A DNA stretch of 64,000 nucleotides from Rhizobium sp. CCGE 510. GTDB taxonomy: Bacteria > Pseudomonadota > Alphaproteobacteria > Rhizobiales > Rhizobiaceae. The notes beneath the pieces are model-generated. The model saw only the letters and a program-made list of their open reading frames with translations, did not search any database and was not told the origin of the DNA. The stretch spans positions 43,584-107,583 of the forward strand of contig NZ_AEYF01000053.1 in NCBI RefSeq assembly GCF_000292525.1, written 5' to 3'. Numbering within the stretch: position 1 is the first letter of the stretch; each line of letters begins with the position of its first letter. The position numbers and the translations under genes were made by a program. Shown here piece after piece: positions 34,356-43,591 of this stretch.

Positions 34356-35834
34356 ATGTCCGCACCGATGATTTCGCTTGAGAGTGTGACCAGCACGACA
34401 TCCTCGGATCAATTGCTGGTGACCGCGAAACCGAGTGGCTGCACATCCTCGTCATGTGGCGTGTCCACAAAGCCGGCCGACATGGACCAGGCTATCTGGG
34501 CGAAGATCAAAAACCACCCCTGCTATTCAGAAGAAGCTCACCATTATTTCGCGCGCATGCATGTCGCGGTCGCACCAGCCTGCAATATCCAGTGCAACTA
34601 TTGCAACCGTAAATATGACTGCGCCAACGAAAGCCGGCCTGGGGTAGTCTCGGAAAAGTTGACGCCAGACCAAGCGCGGCGCAAGGTCATTGCCGTCGCC
34701 AACGAAGTGCCGCAGCTTTCCGTGCTGGGTGTCGCCGGACCGGGCGATGCCTGTTACGACTGGAAGAAGACAAAGGAAACGTTCGAACGAGTCGCGGGCG
34801 AGATCCACGACATCAAGCTGTGCATCTCCACCAACGGGCTTGCGCTGCCGGATCACGTCGTCGAACTTGTCGACATGAATGTCGATCATGTGACAATCAC
34901 GATCAACATGGTTGACCCTGAAATCGGCGCAAAGATCTATCCCTGGATCTTTTACCACAACCGTCGTTACACCGGCATCGAAGGCGCCAGAATCCTGCAC
35001 GAGCGGCAGATGTTGGGCCTGGAGATGCTGACCGCGCGCGGCATCCTCACTAAGGTCAATTCGGTGATGATCCCTGGCGTCAACGACGAACACCTGGTCG
35101 AGGTAAACAAATGGGTCAAGGAGCGGGGGGCGTTCCTGCACAACGTCATGCCGCTTATTTCGGATCCGGCCCATGGCACCTACTACGGCTTGACCGGACA
35201 GCGCGGCCCGCGGGCGCTCGAATTGAAGGCGCTCCAGGATCGTCTCGAAGGCGGCGCAAAGCTGATGCGCCATTGTCGGCAGTGCAGGGCCGACGCCGTC
35301 GGCCTGCTTGGGGATGATCGCGGCCAGGAGTTCGCACTCGACCAGATTCCCGGAGAGATCACCTATGACGCCCATAAGCGCGAGGCCTATCGGGAAGTGG
35401 TCGCGCGCGAACGCGGCGATCACGCGACCGCCAAGAGCGAGGCAATCGAGACAGTCAAAGCAGCCGGCGACGGGTCCCTCCACGTCGCGGTCGCGACAAA
35501 GGGTGGCGGTCGCATCAACGAGCACTTCGGCCATGCGAAGGAATTCCAAGTATACGAAGCTTCGTCGAGAGGCATCACCTACGTCGGGCATCGCAGGATT
35601 GAACAGTATTGCCTCGGAGGCATGGGCGAGGAAGCCACCCTCGACGCCATCATAACTGCGCTGGAGGGCATTGACGTCGTGCTATGCGCCAAGATCGGGG
35701 AGTGCCCTAAGAATCGGCTCATCGAGGCCGGGGTTCGGGCAACGGATGCTTATTGCTATGACTACATCGAGACCGCCATCGGCACCCTTTACGCCGCCAA
35801 GTTTGGCGTCGAACCACAAGCGGCGACGGCGTGA
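34356..35834 (+). CDS. nifB: NifB, FeMo-cofactor radical SAM enzyme
   Basis: A 492-residue NifB. The radical-SAM Cys motif is CNIQCNYCNRKYDC (CxxxCxxC), followed by ELSVLGVAGPGD-like SAM-binding residues. The C-terminal NifX-like domain (about 380-492) begins LHVAVATKGGGRINEHFGHA, so this is the two-domain form. It makes NifB-co, the 8Fe-9S-C core. The start MSAPMISLESVTS at 34356 has CGGAGC upstream; the frame above runs through the promoter and is not coding. Confidence 0.96.
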   Translation: MSAPMISLESVTSTTSSDQLLVTAKPSGCTSSSCGVSTKPADMDQAIWAKIKNHPCYSEEAHHYFARMHVAVAPACNIQCNYCNRKYDCANESRPGVVSEKLTPDQARRKVIAVANEVPQLSVLGVAGPGDACYDWKKTKETFERVAGEIHDIKLCISTNGLALPDHVVELVDMNVDHVTITINMVDPEIGAKIYPWIFYHNRRYTGIEGARILHERQMLGLEMLTARGILTKVNSVMIPGVNDEHLVEVNKWVKERGAFLHNVMPLISDPAHGTYYGLTGQRGPRALELKALQDRLEGGAKLMRHCRQCRADAVGLLGDDRGQEFALDQIPGEITYDAHKREAYREVVARERGDHATAKSEAIETVKAAGDGSLHVAVATKGGGRINEHFGHAKEFQVYEASSRGITYVGHRRIEQYCLGGMGEEATLDAIITALEGIDVVLCAKIGECPKNRLIEAGVRATDAYCYDYIETAIGTLYAAKFGVEPQAATA

Positions 35835-35868
35835 GCGCTCTTAATCCAACATCTTCAGGAGTTTTAAA

Positions 35869-36075
35869 ATGGCCTTCAGGATCATAGCGTCCCAATGCAC
35901 CCAGTGCGGTGCCTGCGAGTTCGAATGCCCCTCCGGCGCGATCAGGTTCAAAGGAGAGATCTACGTTATCGACGCGGAAAAATGCACCGAATGCAAGGGC
36001 GCCTTTGAAACGCAGCAATGCGCGGAGGTTTGTCCCGTGCCGAAGACCTGCGTCGCCGCCGCACCTGCGATTTGA
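35869..36075 (+). CDS. fdxN: 2[4Fe-4S] ferredoxin
   Basis: A 68-residue ferredoxin with two CxxCxxCxxxC-type groups: CTQCGACEFECP and CTECKGAFETQQCAEVCP. The second group has the insert typical of FdxN. It lies 34 bases after nifB with CAGGAG upstream. It is a probable electron donor to NifB or nitrogenase. Confidence 0.93.
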   Translation: MAFRIIASQCTQCGACEFECPSGAIRFKGEIYVIDAEKCTECKGAFETQQCAEVCPVPKTCVAAAPAI

Positions 36076-36151
36076 CCTTCAGCATGGTCGGGGCTCCTGC
36101 GGAGAAGCCGCCTTCAATGACATCCTGCAGCTCCCAGAAGGAGGAACGCCG

Positions 36152-36469
36152 ATGGGCCTTGGACGTGAACAGGAGGTCGAAATCCACAAGCCTCCACGAT
36201 TTATACCCGGCGAGCGGGTGAGGGCCAGACTTCACGTAAAGAATGACGGCACCTATGCTGGCAAAAACATCGGCGAAAATTTGGTGCGGAAGGGCGACGA
36301 AGGCTATGTGCGCGACATCGGCACCTTTCTCCAGCAGTTTTACATCTATGCCGTCGAATGGGTCGAACATGGCACTATCGTCGGCATGCGTGCGCGTGAA
36401 CTGACGAGCCTGGACAACGCCGCTGCTTGCGGCGCTGCTGAAATCGCGGGGCCCCCAACGAAGGAATAG
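36152..36469 (+). CDS. nifZ: NifZ, MoFe protein maturation factor
   Basis: A 105-residue NifZ: PPRFIPGERVRARLHVKNDG followed by an RKGDEGYVRDIGTFLQQFYI segment and VEWVEHGTIVGMR. NifZ helps form the second P-cluster. The start ATG 36152 is fixed by AGAAGGAGG 8 bases upstream. Confidence 0.9.
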   Translation: MGLGREQEVEIHKPPRFIPGERVRARLHVKNDGTYAGKNIGENLVRKGDEGYVRDIGTFLQQFYIYAVEWVEHGTIVGMRARELTSLDNAAACGAAEIAGPPTKE

Positions 36470-36473
36470 CGAC

Positions 36474-36686
36474 ATGAAGATAATGATTCGCAGAACGAGC
36501 GCCGGCTTGTCGGCTTACGTACCAAAGAAAGATCTCGAAGAGCCGATCGTAGACGTCGAGACTGATGACTTGTGGGGCGGCACGGTCACACTTAGGAACG
36601 GCTGGAGGCTCGTCCTGCCCAAGCTATCGCGGGATACGCCTCTGCCGATCACCGTCCAAGCAAGGAAGATTCCTGACGAGGACTGA
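36474..36686 (+). CDS. nifT: NifT/FixU small nif protein
   Basis: A 70-residue NifT (FixU): MKIMIRRTSAGLSAYVPKKD, then WGGTVTLRNGWRLVLP. The function is unknown. It is the conserved neighbour of nifZ and nifB. It begins 4 bases after nifZ. Confidence 0.88.
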   Translation: MKIMIRRTSAGLSAYVPKKDLEEPIVDVETDDLWGGTVTLRNGWRLVLPKLSRDTPLPITVQARKIPDED

Positions 36687-37323
36687 TGCTGCAACGACAG
36701 ACAAGAGAAACCAGCATGAACACAATCTTGACCTCGGACCGTCTCCTAATCGTTCGCAACGGTGACGCGGAAAAAAGACTTAAGCTGCTTCAGGAAGCGC
36801 TCGCTGCGGATCGGATCGTTCCCTATCTCGGTCCGGATCTCCTTCGGCTGCAATCCACGGAACCACCTGTACCGGACACCCCGGAAGCCGTCTCCGCGGC
36901 ACTCAACAAACGCACACTTGCTCCCTCCAGGATACGCAGCAATATGTGGTCAGTCGCGCAGTTCATTGAACAGCGACGGCCGGACGCTTCAGACCTGGAT
37001 GGCAGAAATATTTGGAGCACCCGTGGCGCCGACGGCCCTCCACGACTGGCTCGCGACGTTGCCGATCTCCCTTATCGTCGACGGCTGGTACGACGGGACA
37101 ATGCGTGCGGCTTTCGCGAAGACCGGTCGAACGGATGTCGTCGAGATGCAAGGCGTCACGCGTGCGAACGGCGGCGGCGACATTTGGACAAAAACCTACG
37201 ATCTCTCCGGGAGAGACGTCGAACGCGTCTCAGCGCCAAAGACGGTCCTCTATGCGCCGCACGGCAGTGTTATGCCAGCCTCGAACTTTCTAGTGTCCGA
37301 TTCCGATTACGTGGAAGTCCTAA

Positions 37324-38279
37324 GAGTCGGACTCGAAAAGGTTTCAACGATATCCGTATCTTGCCAGCCGCCTGGTGAGCATTCGGATGTGAGCGATGGT
37401 TATCCAGGCTTCTGCTGAAGCGATGGATGTCTCGAAGTCCTTGGCCAGCCTGCGGCATCGACCCAACCACGCAAACGTCCGTTCGACGACCCAGCGGCGC
37501 GGTAGGATTTCGAAACCCTTGGCCTTGTCGGTACGCTTGATGATTTCGAGTTTCCATTTTCCTCTTTTCTGCAGCCGCTTTTTCAGCTTGTCGCCCGCAT
37601 AGCCGCCATCGGCGAAGACATGAAGGAGCCACGGCCATCGGTTGCGGATGGACTTCAGAAGATCGGGAGCCCCGTCGCGGTCCTGGATATCAGCGCTGTG
37701 CACCATGAGACCAACCATCAGCCCGAGCGTATCGACAATGATATGACGCTTGCGGCCCTTGATCTCAGCGCAAACGCAGTTTGTCGCGGTCTTGCCAGCG
37801 TCAAAGCCCCGAATACCACCGCTTTCAGTAGTCTTGACGCTTTGGCTGTCAATGGCACCAGCCGTCGGTGAAGCTTCTTTCCCATCCAGCTCCCGTGCCT
37901 CCATGACAAGGTGATGGTGATCCGTGGCCAAAGACCCATTGCCCGCCATTCATAGAAATACCGCTGCACCGTTGAACAGGGCGGAAAGTCCTTCGGCAGC
38001 ATCCGCCACTGGCAGCCTGTCGAGGCGATATAGAGAAGGGCGTTTAAAACCTCGCGCAGATCGGTCTTGCGTGGCCGGCCCAGACGCCGTGGCGCGGGCA
38101 TGAACGGCGCAATAAATTCCCATTCGCGATCGGTAACATCGCTTGCATATCGGCTCGTCCGACGGACATATTGCTGTCGGGTGGTTTCAGTCCAGGCCAT
38201 TGTGCACTCCATCGAATCTTCGCAAATCCGAAGGAATCACAACTGGCTGAAATCACTCAAATCTTTTTGGGGCAGCCTC
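37324..38279 (-). mobile_element. IS5-family (IS427-like) insertion sequence
   Basis: A 956-base element with imperfect terminal inverted repeats (GAGTCGGACTCGAAAAGG at left against GAGGCTGCCCCAAAAAG at right, read inward). It is flanked by a TAA target duplication (37321-37323 and 38280-38282). It interrupts the SIR2-like gene. It is related to the two elements at 62291-63770. Confidence 0.88.
37344..38212 (-). pseudogene. IS5-family transposase, frameshifted
   Basis: The N-terminal half (MAWTETTRQQYVRRTSRYAS to YFYEWRAMGLWPR, 37925-38212) and the C-terminal half (HHLVMEARELDGKEAS to RRLARYGYR, 37344-37930) are in different frames that join near 37925. DDE contexts IDSQSVKTTESGG, VFADGGYAGDKL and RWVVERTFAWLGRCRRL are all present. 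In the related copy at 62594-63157 the junction region reads straight through, so this copy is more likely mutated than using programmed frameshifting. Confidence 0.75.
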
Positions 38280-38608
38280 TAACCGAAATTGATATCCAGA
38301 CGCCAATACCTGAAATGGTGAAAGAGCGGCGTACAGATCGCGGTTTTCTTTTCATTGGCTGCCGCTTCAACGATCAAATGCTCCGGATCTACGCTAGACA
38401 GATCATCAAGCGCTCCCACGGCCCCCACTTTGCAGTACTTGATGCGGAAGGCCTTACCAAAAACGAGCGGCGTTTCCTTGCAGCGAGCGCAATCACGGTC
38501 GTCGACCTGCCGACCGGCGAAGCCGCGGCTCTGCTTGTCCCATTTGGCATTAAGACGGATGGTGAGGAAGGCCACACGGCTTCCGGTTCGAATTTCCGTA
38601 GCGGCTAG

Positions 38609-38935
38609 GGTGTAGCCGCAAATAGAAAGTGCTCTGTTCCTGCTAAGTTCGAATGTCATACTGCCCAGGTTTGCTGACGTGGTGGCGATGAGCGCGCGTG
38701 ATCTCTGCAGCGGATCGAGGCTCTGTCGCAGGTGATCGACGGCAAGATCGGGGACGACCGCAGATTTACTGTTCGCTAAATGCCATGCGGAGGACCGATG
38801 GTTATCAAAAAAAACCTAAACAATTCCCACTACGCGGCAGAACCGCGGCCGGAATCGCCAAAGATAAGCCCTCGCATCGGCCACCATAATCAAGTTGTAC
38901 GCTGATCGGCCGAAACGAGAGACCAAGGTTTGTCT
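38609..38935. other. 327 bp without a recognised gene
   Basis: This lies between the end of the SIR2-like relic and the convergent aminotransferase gene. Only short frames are present; no terminator hairpin or known motif was identified with confidence. Confidence 0.4.
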
Positions 38936-40210
38936 TTAAACGCTCACCCGCACCGACTTCTCCAGGATGTCCAAACCGCGTTGGACAGTTTGACTGTCGA
39001 TAGTCAAGGGAGGAAGAAGCTTGATTACCTGGTCTTCCGCGCCGCATCGCTCTACCACTAGTCCTTGTTCGAAGGCTTGGCGGACGATTTTCTCCGCTAG
39101 TTTCCCCGTACGGCAGTCGAGCCCCAGCATCATGCCTCTTCCCCGCACGGCAAGTTCAGAACGTTGGTTGCTTTGAGCAACTTCCCGAAGGCGCTCCATG
39201 AGCTGGCGTCCTGTTTCGATAACGCCCTTAGATAAGTTTTCATTTGTCCAGTATTTTTGCAAAGCAGCACTTGCCGTCACGAGTGCAAGGTTATTGCCTC
39301 TGAAAGTCCCAGTGTGTTCACCTGGCTGCCAAACGTCCAATTCGGATTTGAGCAGCAGAAGCGATAGAGGTAACCCATAACCGCTGAGGGATTTGGATAA
39401 AAGCACGATGTCTGGGGATATACCCGCAGACTCAAAACTGAAAAATTCGCCAGTTCGGCCGCAGCCTGCCTGAATGTCGTCAACAATCAGTAGGACGTCG
39501 TTCTTTCTGCAAAGCCGCTCAAGTGACTGCAGCCAGTCTGTGCTTGCAGGGTTGATACCTCCCTCGCCTTGAACAGTTTCCAGAATAATAGCTGCCGGCA
39601 AGTCGACTCCGCTACTACTATCAGCAAGCACCTTGTCCAAGTAGTCGGACGTATCGTTGTCGGCTCCCCAGTAGCCGTCGTAGGGCATGAAAACTGCGCC
39701 GGCAGGGGTAAGACCTGCTGCATTTCGGAAATATCGATTGCCGGTTACGGCAAGGGCCCCCAAACTCCCTCCGTGATAGCCGTTTGTGAACGAGATTACG
39801 TTGTGCCGGCCGGTTGCCTTACGTGCGAGTTTCAAAGCAGCTTCAACAGCGTTGGCACCCGTGGGGCCGGTAAACTGAAATTTGTACGCCAGCCCGCGCG
39901 GGCGCAAAATTATATGGTCAAAATTTTTGATAAATTCTCGTTTCGCTGATGTTGCCATGTCTAACGCGTGGACAATCCGATTCGATTGCAGGTATTCCAC
40001 TGCAGCATTTCGGATGTAGGGGTCGTTGTGACCGTAGTTAAGGGCACTCGCGCCGGAAAGAAAATCAATGAACTCACAACCATTCTCGTCTTCGAGGATG
40101 GCTCCTGCCGCCTTTCTGAACACCACAGGGAAGGATCGTGAATATGACCTCACATTTGACTCGAGGGTTTCAAATTCCAGTAGCGAGTTAGAACTACACT
40201 CTTGAGGCAT
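38936..40210 (-). CDS. Class III aminotransferase, diaminobutyrate type (EctB-like)
   Basis: A 424-residue PLP enzyme closest in pattern to diaminobutyrate-2-oxoglutarate aminotransferases: YSRSFPVVFRKAAGAILEDE, FIDFLSGASALNYGHNDPYI, QFTGPTGANAVEAALKLARK. The PLP lysine lies in PDIVLLSKSLSGYGLPLSLL, preceded by LLIVDDIQAGCGRTGEFFSF. Such enzymes make L-2,4-diaminobutyrate for ectoine or siderophores. No ectA/ectC or siderophore gene is nearby, so the product is open. Start ATG 40210 with GGAGGAAGATC. Confidence 0.75.
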   Translation of the reverse strand: MPQECSSNSLLEFETLESNVRSYSRSFPVVFRKAAGAILEDENGCEFIDFLSGASALNYGHNDPYIRNAAVEYLQSNRIVHALDMATSAKREFIKNFDHIILRPRGLAYKFQFTGPTGANAVEAALKLARKATGRHNVISFTNGYHGGSLGALAVTGNRYFRNAAGLTPAGAVFMPYDGYWGADNDTSDYLDKVLADSSSGVDLPAAIILETVQGEGGINPASTDWLQSLERLCRKNDVLLIVDDIQAGCGRTGEFFSFESAGISPDIVLLSKSLSGYGLPLSLLLLKSELDVWQPGEHTGTFRGNNLALVTASAALQKYWTNENLSKGVIETGRQLMERLREVAQSNQRSELAVRGRGMMLGLDCRTGKLAEKIVRQAFEQGLVVERCGAEDQVIKLLPPLTIDSQTVQRGLDILEKSVRVSV

Positions 40211-40541
40211 GATCTTCCTCCATAAGAAACTTGCAGAGTCTCATCGAGTCGTGAACTAGTCGATCCGCTCCCGGTCTGCCTTCACTAACCCTTTACAATT
40301 GGAGGCTGGCATCCTAGCCGACAACGGCGACCCATTGCACCTACCTGCAAAGGGAGTATCGTCATAGACCGTTTCTTGGTTACAGGCTTAGCGCCTGCCG
40401 GATACACATTTGGAGAATTGCCGTTACTGCCGGACGGCAGCGTTGTGCCCAGTCCAACATCAGCAGTTGCGATATGACCGAAGACAGGTTCCGATGGCCG
40501 CCCCGCAACGGCCGGACGCGGGACCACACCCCGAGTTGGTC
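40211..40541. other. 331 bp between LuxR-type regulator and aminotransferase
   Basis: This is presumably the aminotransferase promoter region. I found no perfect lux-type palindrome, no TGT-N10-ACA pair and no -24/-12 element. A frame of 80 codons (40285-40527, minus) has shadow-like composition and is not called. Confidence 0.4.
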
Positions 40542-41297
40542 CTACAATTCGATAATTCCAAGGCTTGCTGCTTTCAAAGCCGCGACCGTTCGGCTACTGA
40601 CATCCAACTTCCGCGTTATATTTTTTATGTGAAAATTTACAGTATTCTCAGAAATATCAAGTATCCGCCCTATATCCCATGAAGACTTCCCCCTTGCTAC
40701 CCAGAGAATACACTCTCTTTCTCTTGGAGTAAGTTTGGGGCATTTTCCCGCAACCCGCTGTTTCGCAAAATCCGCGACACTCAGATGGAAGTGCACAGCC
40801 GCAAATTTCAGATATGTAACCATTTTATTCTCGGGCTCGCAGGACGAGGGCCGAGCAAAGCTCATAATCGCAAAACTACCTCCGGGACCGTGCAATGGAA
40901 CACTGACCCCTGACCTCAAACCGAACGCTGCAGCCTCCTCGAAAAATCGCCGTTCCAGTTCCGATTTGCTCATGTCATTGTGCGCTTCACTCCAACGGAA
41001 AGCGTCCGCCTGCTTTCGGCTCTTTTTGATGATGGGATCAATTCTGTCATAGCCCATCTTGGCATAATGATCCTGCCACTCATCAGGATAGCTGACGACA
41101 GGCGGATTGCAGCGGACCATCTTTAGGATTTCATCGCCCGATTGACGATGATAGGCGACCCATGGGAATTCGAGAATCCGAGCAAATGAACACAACAATT
41201 CGAAAAGCTTCGGGGATCGAATTAAGCCCTGAGTTTTTTCGAGGAATTGGTAAAATTCAGCTGCATGCGCTTCTTCGATTGATTTAGGGAATTGCAT
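40542..41297 (-). CDS. Orphan LuxR-family quorum-sensing regulator
   Basis: About 251 residues from MQFPKSIEEAHAAEFYQFLE; an ATG at 41363 would add 22. An autoinducer-binding domain covers the first 170 residues, with FPWVAYHRQSGDE, YAKMGYDRIDPIIKKSRKQA and AAFGLRSGVSVPLHGPGGSF. A LuxR helix-turn-helix follows (LTPRERECILWVARGKSSWD, ISENTVNFHIKNITRKLDVS). No luxI-type synthase lies in the window, so it is an orphan here. It may control the aminotransferase gene downstream on the same strand. Confidence 0.85.
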   Translation of the reverse strand: MQFPKSIEEAHAAEFYQFLEKTQGLIRSPKLFELLCSFARILEFPWVAYHRQSGDEILKMVRCNPPVVSYPDEWQDHYAKMGYDRIDPIIKKSRKQADAFRWSEAHNDMSKSELERRFFEEAAAFGLRSGVSVPLHGPGGSFAIMSFARPSSCEPENKMVTYLKFAAVHFHLSVADFAKQRVAGKCPKLTPRERECILWVARGKSSWDIGRILDISENTVNFHIKNITRKLDVSSRTVAALKAASLGIIEL

Positions 41298-41639
41298 GAG
41301 CGGAACCAAAAGAAAGCTGAAAGGATAGGTACCTGTCGGCTCCGCGGCCTCGACAGAATGCATTCACCCAAGTTCTGTAGCTCTGCCGCCGCATCCTTTG
41401 CCTCCAAACATCGTCACCGTCGTTACAGAGTTTTCGATGCAGAAACTCCGGCGTTGCTGCCGGAAGGGCTACACAACTTGCTCTGACCACGTGTGTTGCT
41501 CTTGGACTTGATTCCAGGAGTATCAAGAGCTGTGCCAATTCAGATCCGGGAGCAATTGCCGATGTTAATCAACGATTCGACCGCTTGGGTGCAAGGCTGG
41601 ACATACCAAGTTTTGTCGTAAGTCGATGAAACCCGACAA

Positions 41640-42170
41640 AAATAGCCATTGAGCGGCCCATCACTAACAACCATGTTTGACCCATCGCCTCTCCAGCCAT
41701 CCACGCAAGGGAATGGTGGTGACGTATCCCCACGTGCTCATTTCCGAGTACGCTTACGATTTTGGGATCAGAACCGCGGATGCCATCTTCGATCCTGTAA
41801 AGAGCCGCGATACGCAGCAACGCCTCGTCGACGATAGGCGAGCCCTTCTTCGGCTTTGCCTTGATCAGCTTTCCGGCGCCATGAGCCCACCAGAAAGCGA
41901 GCCTCAGCGGATTACCGCGCATGCGGTCTGGCGTAACCAGGTGAGAGTAGCCGCCATAGGCATCGACTTGGATCGCGCCGTTGAATCCGTCTTAATTTCT
42001 GCAGCATATTCGCCGTTACGCCCAGGCCGAGCACCCCGCCGGACGGCAAAGATCCGTTCCAGCCGCGGTCGCAGCCCCAGAGATAGCTATTTTCGTCCTG
42101 CCGCGCCCCGGATCCAAACAATGGAGCCGTGGTCTTATCTACATAGAGCCGTTTAATTGGCCATGTCGTC
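41640..42170 (-). pseudogene. IS66-family transposase remnant
   Basis: Pieces of an IS66 TnpC can be read in two frames on the minus strand: VDKTTAPLFGSGARQDENSY with LWGCDRGWNG near 42100, then LAFWWAHGAGKLIKAKPKKG, SPIVDEALLRIAALYRIEDG near 41830. Frame changes and missing ends show decay; no inverted repeats were found. Between the LuxR gene and this relic (41298-41639) no gene is recognised. Confidence 0.7.
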
Positions 42171-42304
42171 TGTGACCGGGTGCTCCACTCGTGCGCTAAC
42201 AACACGCGTAATCAAGGGAATCGAGACTGCGCATGCCTTACTGTGTTGCGCCTATTTGTGATCTTATTGCCACGTGACAAGCAGTGAGCAATAGTTCGAA
42301 CCGG

Positions 42305-43408
42305 CTAGCTCTGCGTCTTCATGCTTCCAGAAATGATGTCCCTGGCAGCTGAAAGGAACGCATCCATTTGGGTTCTGGTGCCGATGCTGACGCGAATATA
42401 ATTTTCCAATCCGGCATCGGCAAAGACGGCTACAAGTACGTTCTGCCTAGCCAAAGACGCTTGCCACCATTTGCCATCTTGTGCGGGGGGCACCCGAGCA
42501 AGCAAAAAGTTTGTGTGGGAGGGGATCACAGAAAAGCCTAATTGAGACAAGGCAGTCGTCGTTCTGTGTCTTTCATGTTTAATATATTTGTGGTTCTCGT
42601 GGTAGTCGGCGCGGTGCGAAAGGATACTAATGCCCACCGCATGGCCGATTACGTTCATATTGAAGACATTTTGGAGGATGCGGAGCCTCCCAATAAGCTC
42701 AGGATGACCAAAGCCGAAACCAACACGTATTCCAGCGGCTGCAAAGCCTTTCGAAAATGTTCTCAATATCAGAAGGTTTGAATGGCGATCGACGAGGCGC
42801 AGGGCATCATCGGGCGCAAAGTCGACATACGCTTCGTCCACCACTATCAATTGGTCCGATTGCGCGACGAGGCGGTCGATTTCGTCCACGGGAACGAATG
42901 TTCCGGTCGGATTGTTCGGATTGGCCAGCAGTATGAATTTTGCATCTCTTGCTGGACCGAGAAGCAGCTGCTCGATCGGCAGAGAATAAGACTCGCCCCA
43001 TTCGATTTCGAGAAGTCGAGCACCCTGCAACATGGCAAGTTTGCGGTTAAAGGAAAAACCTGGCGATATCATCGCCACGCTATCTCCCGGGTCTAGGAAT
43101 GCTCTGTAGATGAGCCCGAGCAGCTCAGACGAGCCGTTCCCGGCGATCACCTGATCCTGGGAGAGGCCATACGCATTGGCGGCTGCGTCGCGCAAACTCA
43201 GATTGTCATCTTCGGGATACAGATAATGCCGTTCGAGGGCCGCCAGCGCACTTTGCATCACCATCATCGGCAACGGAAATGGATTCTCATTCGTGTTTAG
43301 TTTAACGCATTTTGCATCTCGCCCCGGTTGATTGGAGGGTAGCGCATTTAGCTGTCTCGCCACCGGCGAAAGAGCCGAAAGCACGCCCTGCAGCTTTGCA
43401 TCAGACAT
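42305..43408 (-). CDS. hisC: Histidinol-phosphate aminotransferase-like enzyme
   Basis: A 367-residue fold-type I aminotransferase of the HisC group. It has VKLNTNENPFPLPMMVMQSA, a VIAGNGSSELLGLIYRAFLD substrate region, FILLANPNNPTGTFVPVDEI and the PLP lysine context LILRTFSKGFAAAGIRVGFG. C-terminal arginine contexts FLLARVPP and YIRVSIGT are present. ATG 43408 has GGAGAAAAG upstream. A plasmid copy of a biosynthetic gene may serve histidine synthesis or another aromatic/imidazole amine; context does not decide. Confidence 0.82.
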   Translation of the reverse strand: MSDAKLQGVLSALSPVARQLNALPSNQPGRDAKCVKLNTNENPFPLPMMVMQSALAALERHYLYPEDDNLSLRDAAANAYGLSQDQVIAGNGSSELLGLIYRAFLDPGDSVAMISPGFSFNRKLAMLQGARLLEIEWGESYSLPIEQLLLGPARDAKFILLANPNNPTGTFVPVDEIDRLVAQSDQLIVVDEAYVDFAPDDALRLVDRHSNLLILRTFSKGFAAAGIRVGFGFGHPELIGRLRILQNVFNMNVIGHAVGISILSHRADYHENHKYIKHERHRTTTALSQLGFSVIPSHTNFLLARVPPAQDGKWWQASLARQNVLVAVFADAGLENYIRVSIGTRTQMDAFLSAARDIISGSMKTQS

Positions 43409-43591
43409 ATCTTTTCTCCGTTTCAGTAAGCCGGCCGTGAGCGCGTGATCGGCTGTCTCCTGCTGAAGCGAACATAGCATCGGACGTTGGCGCGGCCGCC
43501 TGGGGGCTGCAATGACCACCGCGTAGTTAATAGCCAAGGACCGCCGCGGCCGCCTCAAGCCGCCAATGCTCAAGCCTCCGCACTCTCACAA

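Larger units (their letters stand above)
36716..38608 (+). pseudogene. SIR2-like gene, frameshifted and split by an IS
   Basis: The reading starts MNTILTSDRLLIVRNGDAEK, with a SIR2-like IVPYLGPDLL near residue 45, and runs to FIEQRR at about 36978. There one frame change occurs. It continues in the next phase (LQTWMAEIFGAPVAPTALHD) to DYVEVL at 37320. The IS at 37324-38279 cuts it exactly there. Beyond the IS the same phase resumes with TEIDIQTPIPEMVKERR, GFLFIGCRFNDQMLRIYARQ and ITVVDLPTGEAAALL. Removing the IS and one TAA repeat gives a continuous frame. The SIR2-family call is moderate; the disruption is certain. Confidence 0.75.
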
